Assembly: GCF_020386615.1 (NCBI RefSeq)
Contig: NZ_CP077769.1
Span: forward strand, 7,365,501 to 7,429,500
Length of the DNA: 64,000 nt
Source of the DNA: Chitinophaga pendula
GTDB lineage: Bacteria > Bacteroidota > Bacteroidia > Chitinophagales > Chitinophagaceae
Direction of reading: 5' to 3'
Part shown: piece by piece, positions 51,940 to 61,269 of the stretch
How positions within the stretch are numbered: position 1 is the stretch's first letter
Layout of the letters: each line of letters begins with the position of its first letter
The notes under the pieces: generated by a model
The model's database searches: none
Told to the model about the DNA's origin: nothing
Seen by the model: only the letters and a program-made list of their open reading frames with translations
Program-made: the position numbers and the translations under genes

Positions 51940-53151
51940 GTGAAACCTTTAGGTACATATATGTTTCTTATTCTATTGCTTCATCTTGAGCTAAGGGCAC
52001 AGGATACGATTCCAAGGCCAGGTGTTTTTGATGAAGGATACTTCTTTATAGGCACAGGCGATGTTTTGAAATTTAAAAGCTATGTCCAATTTGATGGTTA
52101 CTTTCCTTCTCATAGCAGCCCGGGCTTTTCCGAATTTTTGATACGAAGGGCTCGATTTGCAGCAACCGGCTTTTTTCATCAGCAATTCAGGTACATGCTT
52201 TATGGCAGGTATGACAAAGGAAAAGTAGAGTTGAATGAGGCATTTATAGAAGCAAGGCATTTATCTTTCGCACGATTGAGAGCAGGTCAGTTTAAAGTGC
52301 CTTTTAGTCTTTCCAATCTTAAATCGAGTTCACAGCTTGATTTGGTCAGCAGATCTTTTATAGTTGAAAATTTTTCTCCAAATTATGATATTGGTGTCAT
52401 GGTATTTGGGGAAGACAAGACAAAATATATTGATTATGCATTTGGTGTTTTTAACGGGGCCGGGCTCAATAAACGGGAAAGTAATAACAGCAAAACATTT
52501 ATAAGTCGACTGGTTATTTCGCCATTTTCCGCATCTAAAAATTCTTTTCTTAAGCAGTTGCACATTGGAGGATCTCTTGCCATTGGAAGACAGAAAAATG
52601 ACATAAGCAATGCAACGTATAAGTTACCAACGGAGGTACCTGTGTTTGTATTTAATGACAGCATCCGGCAAAATGGAAACATTTCGGTTTACGGATTAGA
52701 CTTTGAGTGGCTTGTTAAAGGTTTTTCACTCAAAGGTGAATATCTGCATTATAAGGCAGAAAGCCTTGCCAGCAATCTAATCTTGTCTAATTTTTTTGCA
52801 AACGGTTTTTACGTAGCTGCCACTTTTATCATTACCGGAGAAGTAAAACCAAGAAATGAAAAAGTAAAACCCAATAGGCCATTTGATCCCAAAAAAGGGA
52901 AGTGGGGTGCTTTTGAACTAGCCGGACAATATGAAAAGGCAAAATTATCAAGCACACCTTTACTGTTCAATTTAGCAAAAAGTTTGGGTGAACTAAAGGC
53001 TGTTACGTTGGGCATTAACTGGTATGTTAATGATGATATAAAACTGGTATTTAATTATAGCAAACACCTATTCAATCATAACATTAAGCTTGAGGATAAG
53101 TATTACATGAATAGCAATACTCTTCTAATAAGATTGCAATATCAGTTTTAA
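51940..53151 (+). CDS. Outer-membrane porin, OprP/OprO-like (Porin_O_P)
   Basis: A 403 aa protein with a signal peptide (ending LRAQ) and beta-strand-rich sequence. The RRARFAATGFFHQQFRYMLYGRYDKGKVELNEAFIE block and RLRAGQFKVPFSLSNLKSSSQLDLVSRSFI block are those of phosphate-selective-porin-like proteins in Bacteroidota. It ends in an aromatic-terminated strand (LLIRLQYQF) typical of outer-membrane barrels. The first codon is GTG (51940), and an ATG at 51961 would still give a signal peptide. Confidence 0.85.
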   Translation: MKPLGTYMFLILLLHLELRAQDTIPRPGVFDEGYFFIGTGDVLKFKSYVQFDGYFPSHSSPGFSEFLIRRARFAATGFFHQQFRYMLYGRYDKGKVELNEAFIEARHLSFARLRAGQFKVPFSLSNLKSSSQLDLVSRSFIVENFSPNYDIGVMVFGEDKTKYIDYAFGVFNGAGLNKRESNNSKTFISRLVISPFSASKNSFLKQLHIGGSLAIGRQKNDISNATYKLPTEVPVFVFNDSIRQNGNISVYGLDFEWLVKGFSLKGEYLHYKAESLASNLILSNFFANGFYVAATFIITGEVKPRNEKVKPNRPFDPKKGKWGAFELAGQYEKAKLSSTPLLFNLAKSLGELKAVTLGINWYVNDDIKLVFNYSKHLFNHNIKLEDKYYMNSNTLLIRLQYQF

Positions 53152-53280
53152 TTTTTTTAAAGGTGAAAATTATGTAAATAGATATCTCAATAAATAACAA
53201 AAACATTCTCATTTCAGGATGAATCATAAAGTGAATTGATAAACCCTAAGCAAACTTCATAACTAAAATTGAACAAACAA

Positions 53281-55263
53281 ATGCCATGTATTATCTCATA
53301 TAAAACTATCAGGAATTTAGTTATTTCATTTTTTGTATCTGGCCTATGCAGTACAATTACTTTTTCTCAAAATTTACCCGATAAAAATAATTCTACAGAT
53401 GTCTTAACATTTCACGCAAGAACACTCATAAACCTGCTCGATTATGTATCGCAGGATTATGGCCGTGCGGTTGCTAATGGTAAAGTAATTAATGCTAATG
53501 AATACAGCGAGATGATTGATTTTACTACAGAGTCAGCTTCTCTTTTTGATTCTATAACTCTCAAAGTTAACATCAATAATAAAAATCAGATTAATCAACA
53601 ACTTTCTGCATTACTGATATCAATCCGGCACAAGAAAAGCAAAGAAGAAATTGCAACCACTGCACAGCAAATCAAAATACAGTTAATTCAACTCAATCTT
53701 ATTGACATTAGCCCCGAACAATATCCTGATGTTACGCAGGGTAAACAAATTTTTCTTGCAAGTTGCCAATCCTGTCACGGAACTTATGGCGCTGCCGATG
53801 GTCCCCTTTCTAAATCTTACAATCCGCCCCCTGTAAATTTTCAAAACGATTCTCTTATGCAATTAATTTCACCGCTTCAGGTATTCAATACAGCACGGCT
53901 TGGAGTTAGGGGAACAGGGATGCGTGCTTTTAATGAGCTTAGTGATAAAGAGCTTTGGAATGTCGCATTTTATATAAAATCATTACGTTTCCAAAATAAA
54001 CTTTCTGCTCAGCAAGACTCTTTGAATAAAGAGTATAACCGTATAAAATCATTTATCAGCCTTTCAGATATCGCCCATCTTTCTGATAAGGAGTTAAAAC
54101 AAAAGGTCCAAAGTCAAAGCGAGCTTACTATAGCTGCTATTCGATTGCATCAGAATGGTATGGGTAACAATTCTTTTGAAGCAGCAAATAATTATCTGAA
54201 TGATGCCCTTATTTTTTATACGAATGGTAACAGCGCTGCCGCTGAAGAAAAAGCACTATATGCCTATTTGGAAGGGATTGAACCTTACGAGCAGCAACTT
54301 AATGCCGTTGATAACTCCATTGTTTCTGAATTAGAAAACAAGATGAATGATGTTCGATCGGCGATTAAAAATAAAAAAGATGAACGGGAAGTGGAACAAA
54401 AAATAAGTGATGCAAAAGTATCCATTAACAAGGCAAAAATATTATTAGGAGAACAAACTTATTCATTTTGGTTTTCGTTTTTTGTTTCTTTATCCATTTT
54501 GCTGCGTGAAGGACTGGAAGCAGTTCTCATTATCATCACTATTTTAAGCTTGTTAAAATCACTTCAGGCAAACAGCGCCATTCGATGGGTACATGGAGGG
54601 TGGATGGCGGCAGTTGGCATTGGCATAGCAAGCTGGTTCTTTACAGGATGGCTTATTTCTTTCGGTGCCCAAAATCGTGAACTAATGGAAGCCTTCGGCG
54701 CTATGGTCGCCGTGATAATTTTAGTTTATGTTGGTTTTTGGCTTCACAAAAAAACAGAAGCAAAAAAATGGAAAGAGTTTATTGAGGGGAAAATTGTAAA
54801 AATGCTTGATCAGGGAAAATTATTTACGCTTGCTTTTATGTCATTCATTGTTGTATTTCGGGAGGCATTTGAATCAGTTCTTTTTCTGTCCTCAATGCAG
54901 TTGCAGGTAGATGACAAAAGCAGACCCGGAATTTGGGTGGGTTCTCTGGCGGCCATTTGTATCATCACACTTATTGCAAACTTGCTTCTCAGATTTTCAG
55001 CAAAAATTCCAATCAGAAAATTATTTCAATATTCTGCAATAATAATTATGATATTGTCTGTTGTGCTTGCCGGTCAAAGTGTACATGCTTTTCAGGAAAG
55101 CGGATGGGTTGCAGTAACCAGCGTCAGATTGAACTTCCATTCGTCTATTCTTGGAATTTATCCAACAATAGAAACCTATCTGGCGCAATTTATTGTTTTG
55201 GTTATTTCCGTGACCCTTTGGTTTTACGGGGTAAAGAGCGATACGAAAGACAAGTTAAGATAG
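53281..55263 (+). CDS. Cytochrome c-FTR1 family iron permease fusion
   Basis: A 660 aa protein. Signal region, then a c-type haem motif CQSCH (about 162-166) with a downstream axial Met candidate (GTGMRAF), then a coiled linker (about 265-395), then an FTR1 permease with REGLEAVL (about 408) and FREAFESVL (about 523), the two REXXE iron-binding motifs. The cytochrome may oxidise Fe(II) before the permease moves Fe(III) inward. A TTG four codons upstream is an alternative start. The fused architecture is known in Bacteroidota. Confidence 0.92.
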   Translation: MPCIISYKTIRNLVISFFVSGLCSTITFSQNLPDKNNSTDVLTFHARTLINLLDYVSQDYGRAVANGKVINANEYSEMIDFTTESASLFDSITLKVNINNKNQINQQLSALLISIRHKKSKEEIATTAQQIKIQLIQLNLIDISPEQYPDVTQGKQIFLASCQSCHGTYGAADGPLSKSYNPPPVNFQNDSLMQLISPLQVFNTARLGVRGTGMRAFNELSDKELWNVAFYIKSLRFQNKLSAQQDSLNKEYNRIKSFISLSDIAHLSDKELKQKVQSQSELTIAAIRLHQNGMGNNSFEAANNYLNDALIFYTNGNSAAAEEKALYAYLEGIEPYEQQLNAVDNSIVSELENKMNDVRSAIKNKKDEREVEQKISDAKVSINKAKILLGEQTYSFWFSFFVSLSILLREGLEAVLIIITILSLLKSLQANSAIRWVHGGWMAAVGIGIASWFFTGWLISFGAQNRELMEAFGAMVAVIILVYVGFWLHKKTEAKKWKEFIEGKIVKMLDQGKLFTLAFMSFIVVFREAFESVLFLSSMQLQVDDKSRPGIWVGSLAAICIITLIANLLLRFSAKIPIRKLFQYSAIIIMILSVVLAGQSVHAFQESGWVAVTSVRLNFHSSILGIYPTIETYLAQFIVLVISVTLWFYGVKSDTKDKLR

Positions 55264-55353
55264 TGTTTAGTAAAATTTATTTAAAATATATGACTTGGGG
55301 AATTGAAATAAAAGACCAGCAGTAGCCGAAATAATTATATAAATATTAAAATA

Positions 55354-55812
55354 ATGAAAACCATTCTTTGTATTTTTTTAATGTTGAATGCAATCATGAT
55401 CTATTCGCAAAATAGGGTTTTTATTAAAGCTCCAAATTTGACTGATACTTTAGCAGATGAAAACATTAAAAAAATAAAAATGCCTTGGGGCCGCCTGGCG
55501 AGAAATGTTCTTGTTATTTATAAAGATGGAACTAAAGCCCACTTTCAAAAAAGAAGTATTTGGGGCTTTGAAAAGCCAAACAAAGAAATAATCCGATTCT
55601 ACGAAGGCGACACTTTTGAGCTGGTTGATACCGCTGTAGTCATTATTTACAAAACTTGGAGCAGACGTCCAGTTTTTTATTTCAGCGAGTTTATATACAG
55701 TGATGTGAAACTATTTTCTAAAAAGAAAATTATTAAAGTTTTAGGTAATTACAAATTTGAGCTGTTATATAAAAAATCAAACTTAGTTAGGAAATTGTGT
55801 GAATATTATTAG
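55354..55812 (+). CDS. Hypothetical secreted protein
   Basis: A 152 aa protein with a signal peptide (MKTILCIFLMLNAIMIYSQN). No family recognised. It is rich in Lys and aromatic residues and probably periplasmic or outer-membrane located. It lies between the iron permease and NicO-like genes. Confidence 0.55.
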   Translation: MKTILCIFLMLNAIMIYSQNRVFIKAPNLTDTLADENIKKIKMPWGRLARNVLVIYKDGTKAHFQKRSIWGFEKPNKEIIRFYEGDTFELVDTAVVIIYKTWSRRPVFYFSEFIYSDVKLFSKKKIIKVLGNYKFELLYKKSNLVRKLCEYY

Positions 55813-55883
55813 CGCAGACGAAAGTAAATATTTGAAAATAAAATGATGTAAAAATTATTTCTAAATCTCTAAAATAAATATTT

Positions 55884-56120
55884 ATGAAAATAAAAACTTC
55901 AAATGTAATCGCGTTATTTTTTGCAGGTTTTTTTGCAAAAGACATAATTGATAATATTTTCTTTTTGGTGATAGATAAGTATCCCATTGAGATTTTTGGT
56001 TTTCAGATAACTGCATCATCGCACAAAATAATGTTGATGGTATCAATTATACTTACAACAGTTTTTCTTTACTATGGATTAAAAAAGAATAAAACATTAA
56101 TTAAAAACGTTAATGTTTAA
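55884..56120 (+). CDS. Small hypothetical membrane protein
   Basis: A 78 aa protein with two hydrophobic segments (ALFFAGFFAKDIIDNIFFLVI; IMLMVSIILTTVFLYYGL). Not recognised. Its end overlaps the start of the NicO-like gene by 8 nt, so the two are probably co-translated. Confidence 0.55.
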   Translation: MKIKTSNVIALFFAGFFAKDIIDNIFFLVIDKYPIEIFGFQITASSHKIMLMVSIILTTVFLYYGLKKNKTLIKNVNV

Positions 56121-56727
56121 CATCTTAACAGGCAGTTTAATTATCAGTTTACTTCATGCAGTCATTCCAAATCACTGGCTGCCTGTCGTGGCTATTGGCA
56201 AAAAAGAAGGCTGGGGTTTAGCAGAAACAATTAGAATCACATTTATCTCAGGCTTTTCGCATGTGATTAGTACCATTATTATTGGAGTTCTGCTTGGTTT
56301 AATAGGCAATGAGTTGGCGGAGCACCTTGAAAATTTTACCCATGTTATTGCTCCGGCTGTTCTCATTCTTTTGGGTTTTTATTTTATTAAGCAACACTAT
56401 AAACATTATCATTTCCATTTGAATAAGAAAGAAATTGAGAAGAAAACAAAAAGGTCAGTCATCACGGCCTTAGCGATTGCAATGTTTCTGTCGCCCTGTA
56501 TGGAAATAGAAGCTTATTTTCTTTTAGCCGGTATAAAAGGATGGTACATGATGGCGATGATTGCTATAATGTATAGTGTTATTACAATAACCGGGATGAT
56601 TATTTGGGTAAGGATTGTTTATAAAGGCTTGCTAAAACTTAACTGGCACAAATGGGAACACAATGCCGGAATTATAACCGGGTTAACGTTAATTCTAACA
56701 GGCGTTGTATCATTTTTTATTCGGTAA
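56113..56727 (+). CDS. NicO/RcnA-superfamily-like metal transporter
   Basis: A 204 aa protein with six hydrophobic segments. It begins LLHAVIPNHWLPVVAIGKKEGW, the H-x4-[DN]HxxP motif area of the NicO/UreH-like family, followed by GFSHVISTIIIGVLLG and SPCMEIEAYFLLAG. A His-rich cytoplasmic loop (HYKHYHFHLNKKEIEKK, about 96-112) suits Ni/Co or another soft metal. Position before CadA-type ATPase supports metal export. The exact ion is not known. Confidence 0.75.
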   Translation: MFNILTGSLIISLLHAVIPNHWLPVVAIGKKEGWGLAETIRITFISGFSHVISTIIIGVLLGLIGNELAEHLENFTHVIAPAVLILLGFYFIKQHYKHYHFHLNKKEIEKKTKRSVITALAIAMFLSPCMEIEAYFLLAGIKGWYMMAMIAIMYSVITITGMIIWVRIVYKGLLKLNWHKWEHNAGIITGLTLILTGVVSFFIR

Positions 56728-56738
56728 AATATTATTTT

Positions 56739-58748
56739 ATGAAAGAGCAAAGTGCAAACAATAAAAACGTGACATTAGATCAATTGTCAAAAAAGATGGA
56801 TAGTAATGAAGCGAAAAAGGAAGTTGACAATGATGGTTATGACCTTAAAGCTGAAGTAAGCGTAGTATCGCCTAAAAAGCCGCTTACAGTAGATCTGGGC
56901 TGGAAGGAAAACTGGAATCTTATTGCAGGTCTGGCTATTCTAATTATTGTTCTGCTTTTGGAATACGGTTTCAAAGTACAGATTCCGAAGATTCCGGCTC
57001 TTATCATCAATGCTATAGCATACTTATTTGCGGGATACAAAGTACTAAACCTGGCTTTTCGAAAATCCATTCGTGGAGATTTCTTTAATGAGTTTGTGCT
57101 TATGAGCATTGCTACTTTAGGAGCATTCTTAATTGGAGAATACGATGAAGGTGTGGCAGTGATGGTCTTTTATGGGATTGGAGAGTGGTTTCAAAGCGTT
57201 GCAGTAAAAAGAGCAAAGGCAAATATTAAAGCATTGCTCGACATTCGTCCTGAAGAAGTAGCAGTTGTGCGAGATGGTACACCAACTGTAGTGCATCCTT
57301 CCAAGGTAGAATTAGGTGAAACTATCCAACTGAAGCCAGGTGAGAAAGTAGCTTTAGATGGAGAACTTATTTCGGAAAATGCTTCGTTCAATACAGCAGC
57401 GTTGACAGGCGAAAGCAAGCCTGATACAAAATATAAAGGTGAAACAGTCCTGGCAGGCATGGTCAATCTGAATACAGTGGCGCAGGTAAAGGTCAATGCT
57501 CTATTTAAGGATAGTAAGCTAAGCCGTATTTTGGAAATGGTTCAGGATGCTACTGCACGTAAATCACAAACTCAATTATTTATTTCCCGTTTTGCAAAGG
57601 TTTATACCCCTATTGTTTTTTTCCTGGCTCTGTCATTGGTAGTGATACCCTATTTCGTTGTAGACAATTATGTCTTCTATACTTGGTTTTACAGGGCCTT
57701 AGTGTTTTTGGTGATAAGTTGCCCTTGCGCTTTAGTTGTTTCAATTCCTTTAGGATATTTTGGAGGAATTGGGCTTGCGTCTCGCAACGGAATCCTTTTC
57801 AAAGGCGGAAATTTTTTGGATGTTATGACAAAGATCAATGCTGTCGTCATGGATAAAACTGGTACACTTACAAAAGGTGTTTTTAAAGTGCAGCAGATAG
57901 TTCCCAATGTCATAGATAAAGATCAACTTGTACAACTTACCGCGGCCTTAGAAAGAAACTCCACACATCCGGTAGGCAAAGCAATAGTTGAATATGCTGA
58001 AAATGGTTCTGGTAATTACAAAGTCGAAAATGTTGAAGAAATCGCAGGACACGGGTTAAAGGGTTTGGTTGATGGGAAAGAACTATTAGCCGGTAATCAG
58101 AAGTTAATGAAAAAGTTTCACATATCCTATCCAGCAGGAATTGATAGGATTGCTGATACAATTATTCTAATCGCAATAAATGGCCAGCATGCAGGCCATA
58201 TCACTATCGCAGATGAAATCAAGGAAGATGCGAAAGAAGCTGTTGAGAATATGCACAAATTGGGAATCAGAACGGTTATGCTTTCGGGAGATAAACAGGC
58301 CGTGGTTGATAGTGTTGCAAAACAAATAGGTATTGATGAAGCCTATGGTGATTTATTGCCTGAAGATAAAGTGAATTTAGTTCAAAAAATAAAAAACGAA
58401 GGCAGACACATTGCATTTGTTGGTGATGGTGTAAACGATGCACCCGTTGTAGCATTAGCTGATGCAGGCATTGCAATGGGTGGCTTAGGCAGTGATGCCA
58501 CAATAGAAACTGCTGATGTAGTGATACAAAATGATGAACCCTCCCGTATTGTTTCTGCGATTAAAGCAGGCAAAATAACCCGTCGAATTGTCTGGCAAAA
58601 TATTTTCCTTGCAATGACGGTGAAAATTATTGTTTTGGCTTTAGGAGCTGGCGGGGTAGCTAACTTATGGGAGGCGGTGATAGCTGATGTTGGGGTGGCA
58701 CTTCTTGCAATTATGAATGCTGTGAGAATTCAAAGGATGAAGATTTGA
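56739..58748 (+). CDS. P1B-type heavy-metal ATPase (CadA/ZntA-like)
   Basis: A 669 aa ATPase starting MKEQSANN. Motifs: TGE (actuator), SCPCALVVSIPLGYFGG with the metal-binding CPC (Cys about 328 and 330), DKTGTLT (Asp about 372), HP in STHPVGKA, GDGVNDAPV (about 561), and a C-terminal ADVGVALLAIMN segment typical of P1B-2 (Zn/Cd/Pb) pumps. It lacks the N-terminal HMA CxxC domain of many relatives. A longer frame reaches into the previous gene, but ATPase homology and an ATG favour 56739. Confidence 0.93.
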   Translation: MKEQSANNKNVTLDQLSKKMDSNEAKKEVDNDGYDLKAEVSVVSPKKPLTVDLGWKENWNLIAGLAILIIVLLLEYGFKVQIPKIPALIINAIAYLFAGYKVLNLAFRKSIRGDFFNEFVLMSIATLGAFLIGEYDEGVAVMVFYGIGEWFQSVAVKRAKANIKALLDIRPEEVAVVRDGTPTVVHPSKVELGETIQLKPGEKVALDGELISENASFNTAALTGESKPDTKYKGETVLAGMVNLNTVAQVKVNALFKDSKLSRILEMVQDATARKSQTQLFISRFAKVYTPIVFFLALSLVVIPYFVVDNYVFYTWFYRALVFLVISCPCALVVSIPLGYFGGIGLASRNGILFKGGNFLDVMTKINAVVMDKTGTLTKGVFKVQQIVPNVIDKDQLVQLTAALERNSTHPVGKAIVEYAENGSGNYKVENVEEIAGHGLKGLVDGKELLAGNQKLMKKFHISYPAGIDRIADTIILIAINGQHAGHITIADEIKEDAKEAVENMHKLGIRTVMLSGDKQAVVDSVAKQIGIDEAYGDLLPEDKVNLVQKIKNEGRHIAFVGDGVNDAPVVALADAGIAMGGLGSDATIETADVVIQNDEPSRIVSAIKAGKITRRIVWQNIFLAMTVKIIVLALGAGGVANLWEAVIADVGVALLAIMNAVRIQRMKI

Positions 58749-58859
58749 CATCGTAAAGTAGTAATAGAACGACTAAAGAGAAGTTAATAAAGGAAGAAAT
58801 GTAACCTTATTGATATTGTTGTTAATATTTATTGACCAAGAAATTAAAATGAATAAAGT

Positions 58860-60257
58860 ATGCTAAACACAAAACCACAATCGCATCCTGAGTTCAAAAC
58901 TCTCAGCATTTTCCAATTACTGAAAATATTTTGGCAAGGACGAAAATTACGTCCCCATGAAAAATGGAACCGGGAGCAAATAAAGCAGCATCAGGAAAAA
59001 GAGCTTCGTAAGCTGCGTGATTTTGCTTATAGCAATTCACCATTTTACAAAAAATTTCACAAGGGACTTGAAAATAGTCCTTTGCATGAGTTGCCTGTAC
59101 TTACAAAAAAGGAATTGATGTCTTCGTGGGATGAAATTGTCACGGACAGGTCGTTGCATTTAAAAGATGTAGAGAACTTTTTAAACAATCTAAAAGGCGC
59201 AGAACTTTATCGGGATAAATATTACGCTTATGCTACAGGCGGAACTACCGGAGTGAAGGGAATATTTATTTACAGCAAGAAGGAATGGTTTAAATTCTTC
59301 TCTATAGCAATTCGGTCAAGCGGATGGATAAATATACCGTTCCATTTTGGAAAAAAATCCAGAATGGCTATTGTTCAATCAACTCTCCCCTGGCATGTTG
59401 CAGGTGGAATAGCCTTTATTAAAATACCGTTTGTAAATATGCTGGCTCTTGATACAACAGAGCCATTAGAACAAATTGTAAAAAAGTTGAATGATTTTCA
59501 GCCCAATCTTTTGGGCGGCTTCGCAGAGAACATTCATACCCTTGCAAAAGAACAGCTTGCCGGTCGGCTTCGGATAAAACCTGATACCATAACCTCAACG
59601 GCAGAAACGCTGAAAAAAGAAGCAAGAAAAGCTATTGAAGAAGCATGGGGCATTAAACCCTTTGAGGAGTATGGCGCTACTGAAACAGGGGTTATAGCTT
59701 CCGAATGTGAAGCCCACAATGGTCAGCATATTTATGAAGACCTTGTAGTAGTGGAAGTGGTTGACAATGATAATAAGATTGTTCCACCCGGTGAGTACGG
59801 AAACAAAATTTTAGTTACGGTATTGTGGAACCGAACACTTCCTATTATTCGCTATGAACTTAGCGATCACATAAAGCTCGATACCAAACCTTGTAGCTGC
59901 GGTAGAATTTTCACTCTGATTAAGGAGATTCAAGGACGAGAGGAAAATGTGATTCATTTGCCAGGTCAAGCGGGCAATAGGGTAGCAATAGAACCAGATC
60001 TATTTTTTGATAATATGGTTTTATTGCCAATAGACGGCTGGCAGATAGTTCAGGAGAAAGAAGATACAATATCATTTTTGATTTTAGGACCACATAAAGA
60101 TTTTAAAGAAGCGGATTTTTTAAAGCACATTGTTGATGAAATTGTAAAGCATGGTGCAAAGCCGCCATCAGTAAAAGTGGAATACATAAAAGAATTAAAG
60201 AAAACCAAACTTGGAAAAACAATAACAATACAAGCTTTAAAAAAAGGTGAAAAATGA
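58860..60257 (+). CDS. PaaK/CapK-type adenylate-forming ligase
   Basis: A 465 aa enzyme of the phenylacetate-CoA ligase-like group. The ATP-binding loop ATGGTTGVKG (about 124-133), the adenylate-motif EEYGATETG (about 272-280) and a C-terminal domain ending KKTKLGKTITI with the catalytic Lys in KLGK are present. A Cys pair (PCSCGRIFTL, about 344) matches the PaaK C-S-C-G zinc-like motif. The acid substrate is unknown. Its place in a metal island is unusual for a phenylacetate pathway, and no other paa gene is near. Confidence 0.85.
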   Translation: MLNTKPQSHPEFKTLSIFQLLKIFWQGRKLRPHEKWNREQIKQHQEKELRKLRDFAYSNSPFYKKFHKGLENSPLHELPVLTKKELMSSWDEIVTDRSLHLKDVENFLNNLKGAELYRDKYYAYATGGTTGVKGIFIYSKKEWFKFFSIAIRSSGWINIPFHFGKKSRMAIVQSTLPWHVAGGIAFIKIPFVNMLALDTTEPLEQIVKKLNDFQPNLLGGFAENIHTLAKEQLAGRLRIKPDTITSTAETLKKEARKAIEEAWGIKPFEEYGATETGVIASECEAHNGQHIYEDLVVVEVVDNDNKIVPPGEYGNKILVTVLWNRTLPIIRYELSDHIKLDTKPCSCGRIFTLIKEIQGREENVIHLPGQAGNRVAIEPDLFFDNMVLLPIDGWQIVQEKEDTISFLILGPHKDFKEADFLKHIVDEIVKHGAKPPSVKVEYIKELKKTKLGKTITIQALKKGEK

Positions 60258-60463
60258 AACAACTCAATCAACTCATGCAGGAAATTATTCAGCTTACAAC
60301 TGAAATAGAAACAAAATATCCGGAACTATATACGTATCTGGATGAAACCCCAATTTCTATCTGCAATACAAAGGAAAAGACAGTTTGCACCGATGATTTG
60401 AAAAAATATCTTGAAACATTAAAAGGTCAGCTTCAGCATCATTTGGAAACTCATAAAAAATAA
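60254..60463 (+). CDS. Small hypothetical protein coupled to the ligase gene
   Basis: A 69 aa soluble helical protein (MKQLNQLMQEIIQLTTEIETKYPELYTYLDETP). Its ATG overlaps the ligase stop as ATGA. Two cysteines (SICNTKEKTVC). Function unknown, likely a partner of the ligase or an uncharacterised metal-island gene. Confidence 0.65.
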   Translation: MKQLNQLMQEIIQLTTEIETKYPELYTYLDETPISICNTKEKTVCTDDLKKYLETLKGQLQHHLETHKK

Positions 60464-60466
60464 AAC

Positions 60467-61213
60467 ATGGAAGCAAGCCTGATCATTTTTCTTTTCCTCG
60501 TTTTAATATGCGAAGTCATTGGCACTATCAGTGGTTTTGGCGCATCAGTTTTTTTAGTGCCTCTTGCAGGAGTATTTTTCGACTTTAAAACCGCACTTGT
60601 CTTATCCGGTATCGTATTTATTTTTAGTTCTTCTTCTAAGCTTTTTATTTTTAGAAAGCATATTAATTTCCCTCTTATCCTGAAGATAGGAATACCAAGT
60701 GTCATATTCACTCTCTTAGGTGCATACCTGAATAATAAAGTGGATTTAAAAATTGCAGAGTTGGCAATGGGTATTTTTCTAATTGCATTTGCAATCGCTT
60801 TTCTTATCAAACCGGATTTAAAGTTAAAAGCTGATGGTATTAAAGCAATCGGAGGCGGCATAGCATCAGGATTTTTTACAGGCTTTATCGGGACAGGTGG
60901 TGCAATTCGGGGAGCAACTTTATCAGCTTTTAATTTATCAAAAAATGTCTTTGTCAGCACATCAGCAGGGATTGACATTGGAGGGGATATTGGTCGGTCA
61001 ATTATCTATATAGTCAATGGCTATCTTGATAAAAAATATATCTGGTTTATTCCGGTCATGCTGGTATTGGCATACTCAGGTTCATGGTTAGGCAAAAAGC
61101 TATTAAATAATATATCCGAAATTATTTTTAAAAAGCTTGTTCTCGTCTTAATTCTTGGAATAGGAGCATTTATGATTTATGGATTTATAACAGGTAAAAA
61201 AGTAATTCACTGA
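60467..61213 (+). CDS. TauE/SafE-family sulfite/anion exporter
   Basis: A 248 aa protein with about 8 hydrophobic segments. TauE/SafE pattern: VIGTISGFGASVFLVPL near the N-terminus and GGGIASGFFTGFIGTGGAIRGATL in the centre, the internal repeat seen in this family. Substrates of the family include sulfite and organosulfonates. It starts 3 nt after the small gene. Confidence 0.85.
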   Translation: MEASLIIFLFLVLICEVIGTISGFGASVFLVPLAGVFFDFKTALVLSGIVFIFSSSSKLFIFRKHINFPLILKIGIPSVIFTLLGAYLNNKVDLKIAELAMGIFLIAFAIAFLIKPDLKLKADGIKAIGGGIASGFFTGFIGTGGAIRGATLSAFNLSKNVFVSTSAGIDIGGDIGRSIIYIVNGYLDKKYIWFIPVMLVLAYSGSWLGKKLLNNISEIIFKKLVLVLILGIGAFMIYGFITGKKVIH

Positions 61214-61269
61214 TTTATGTAGGAGAATCACATTTAAAGATTATTTCTGAACAATCTCAAAAAGTTGCT

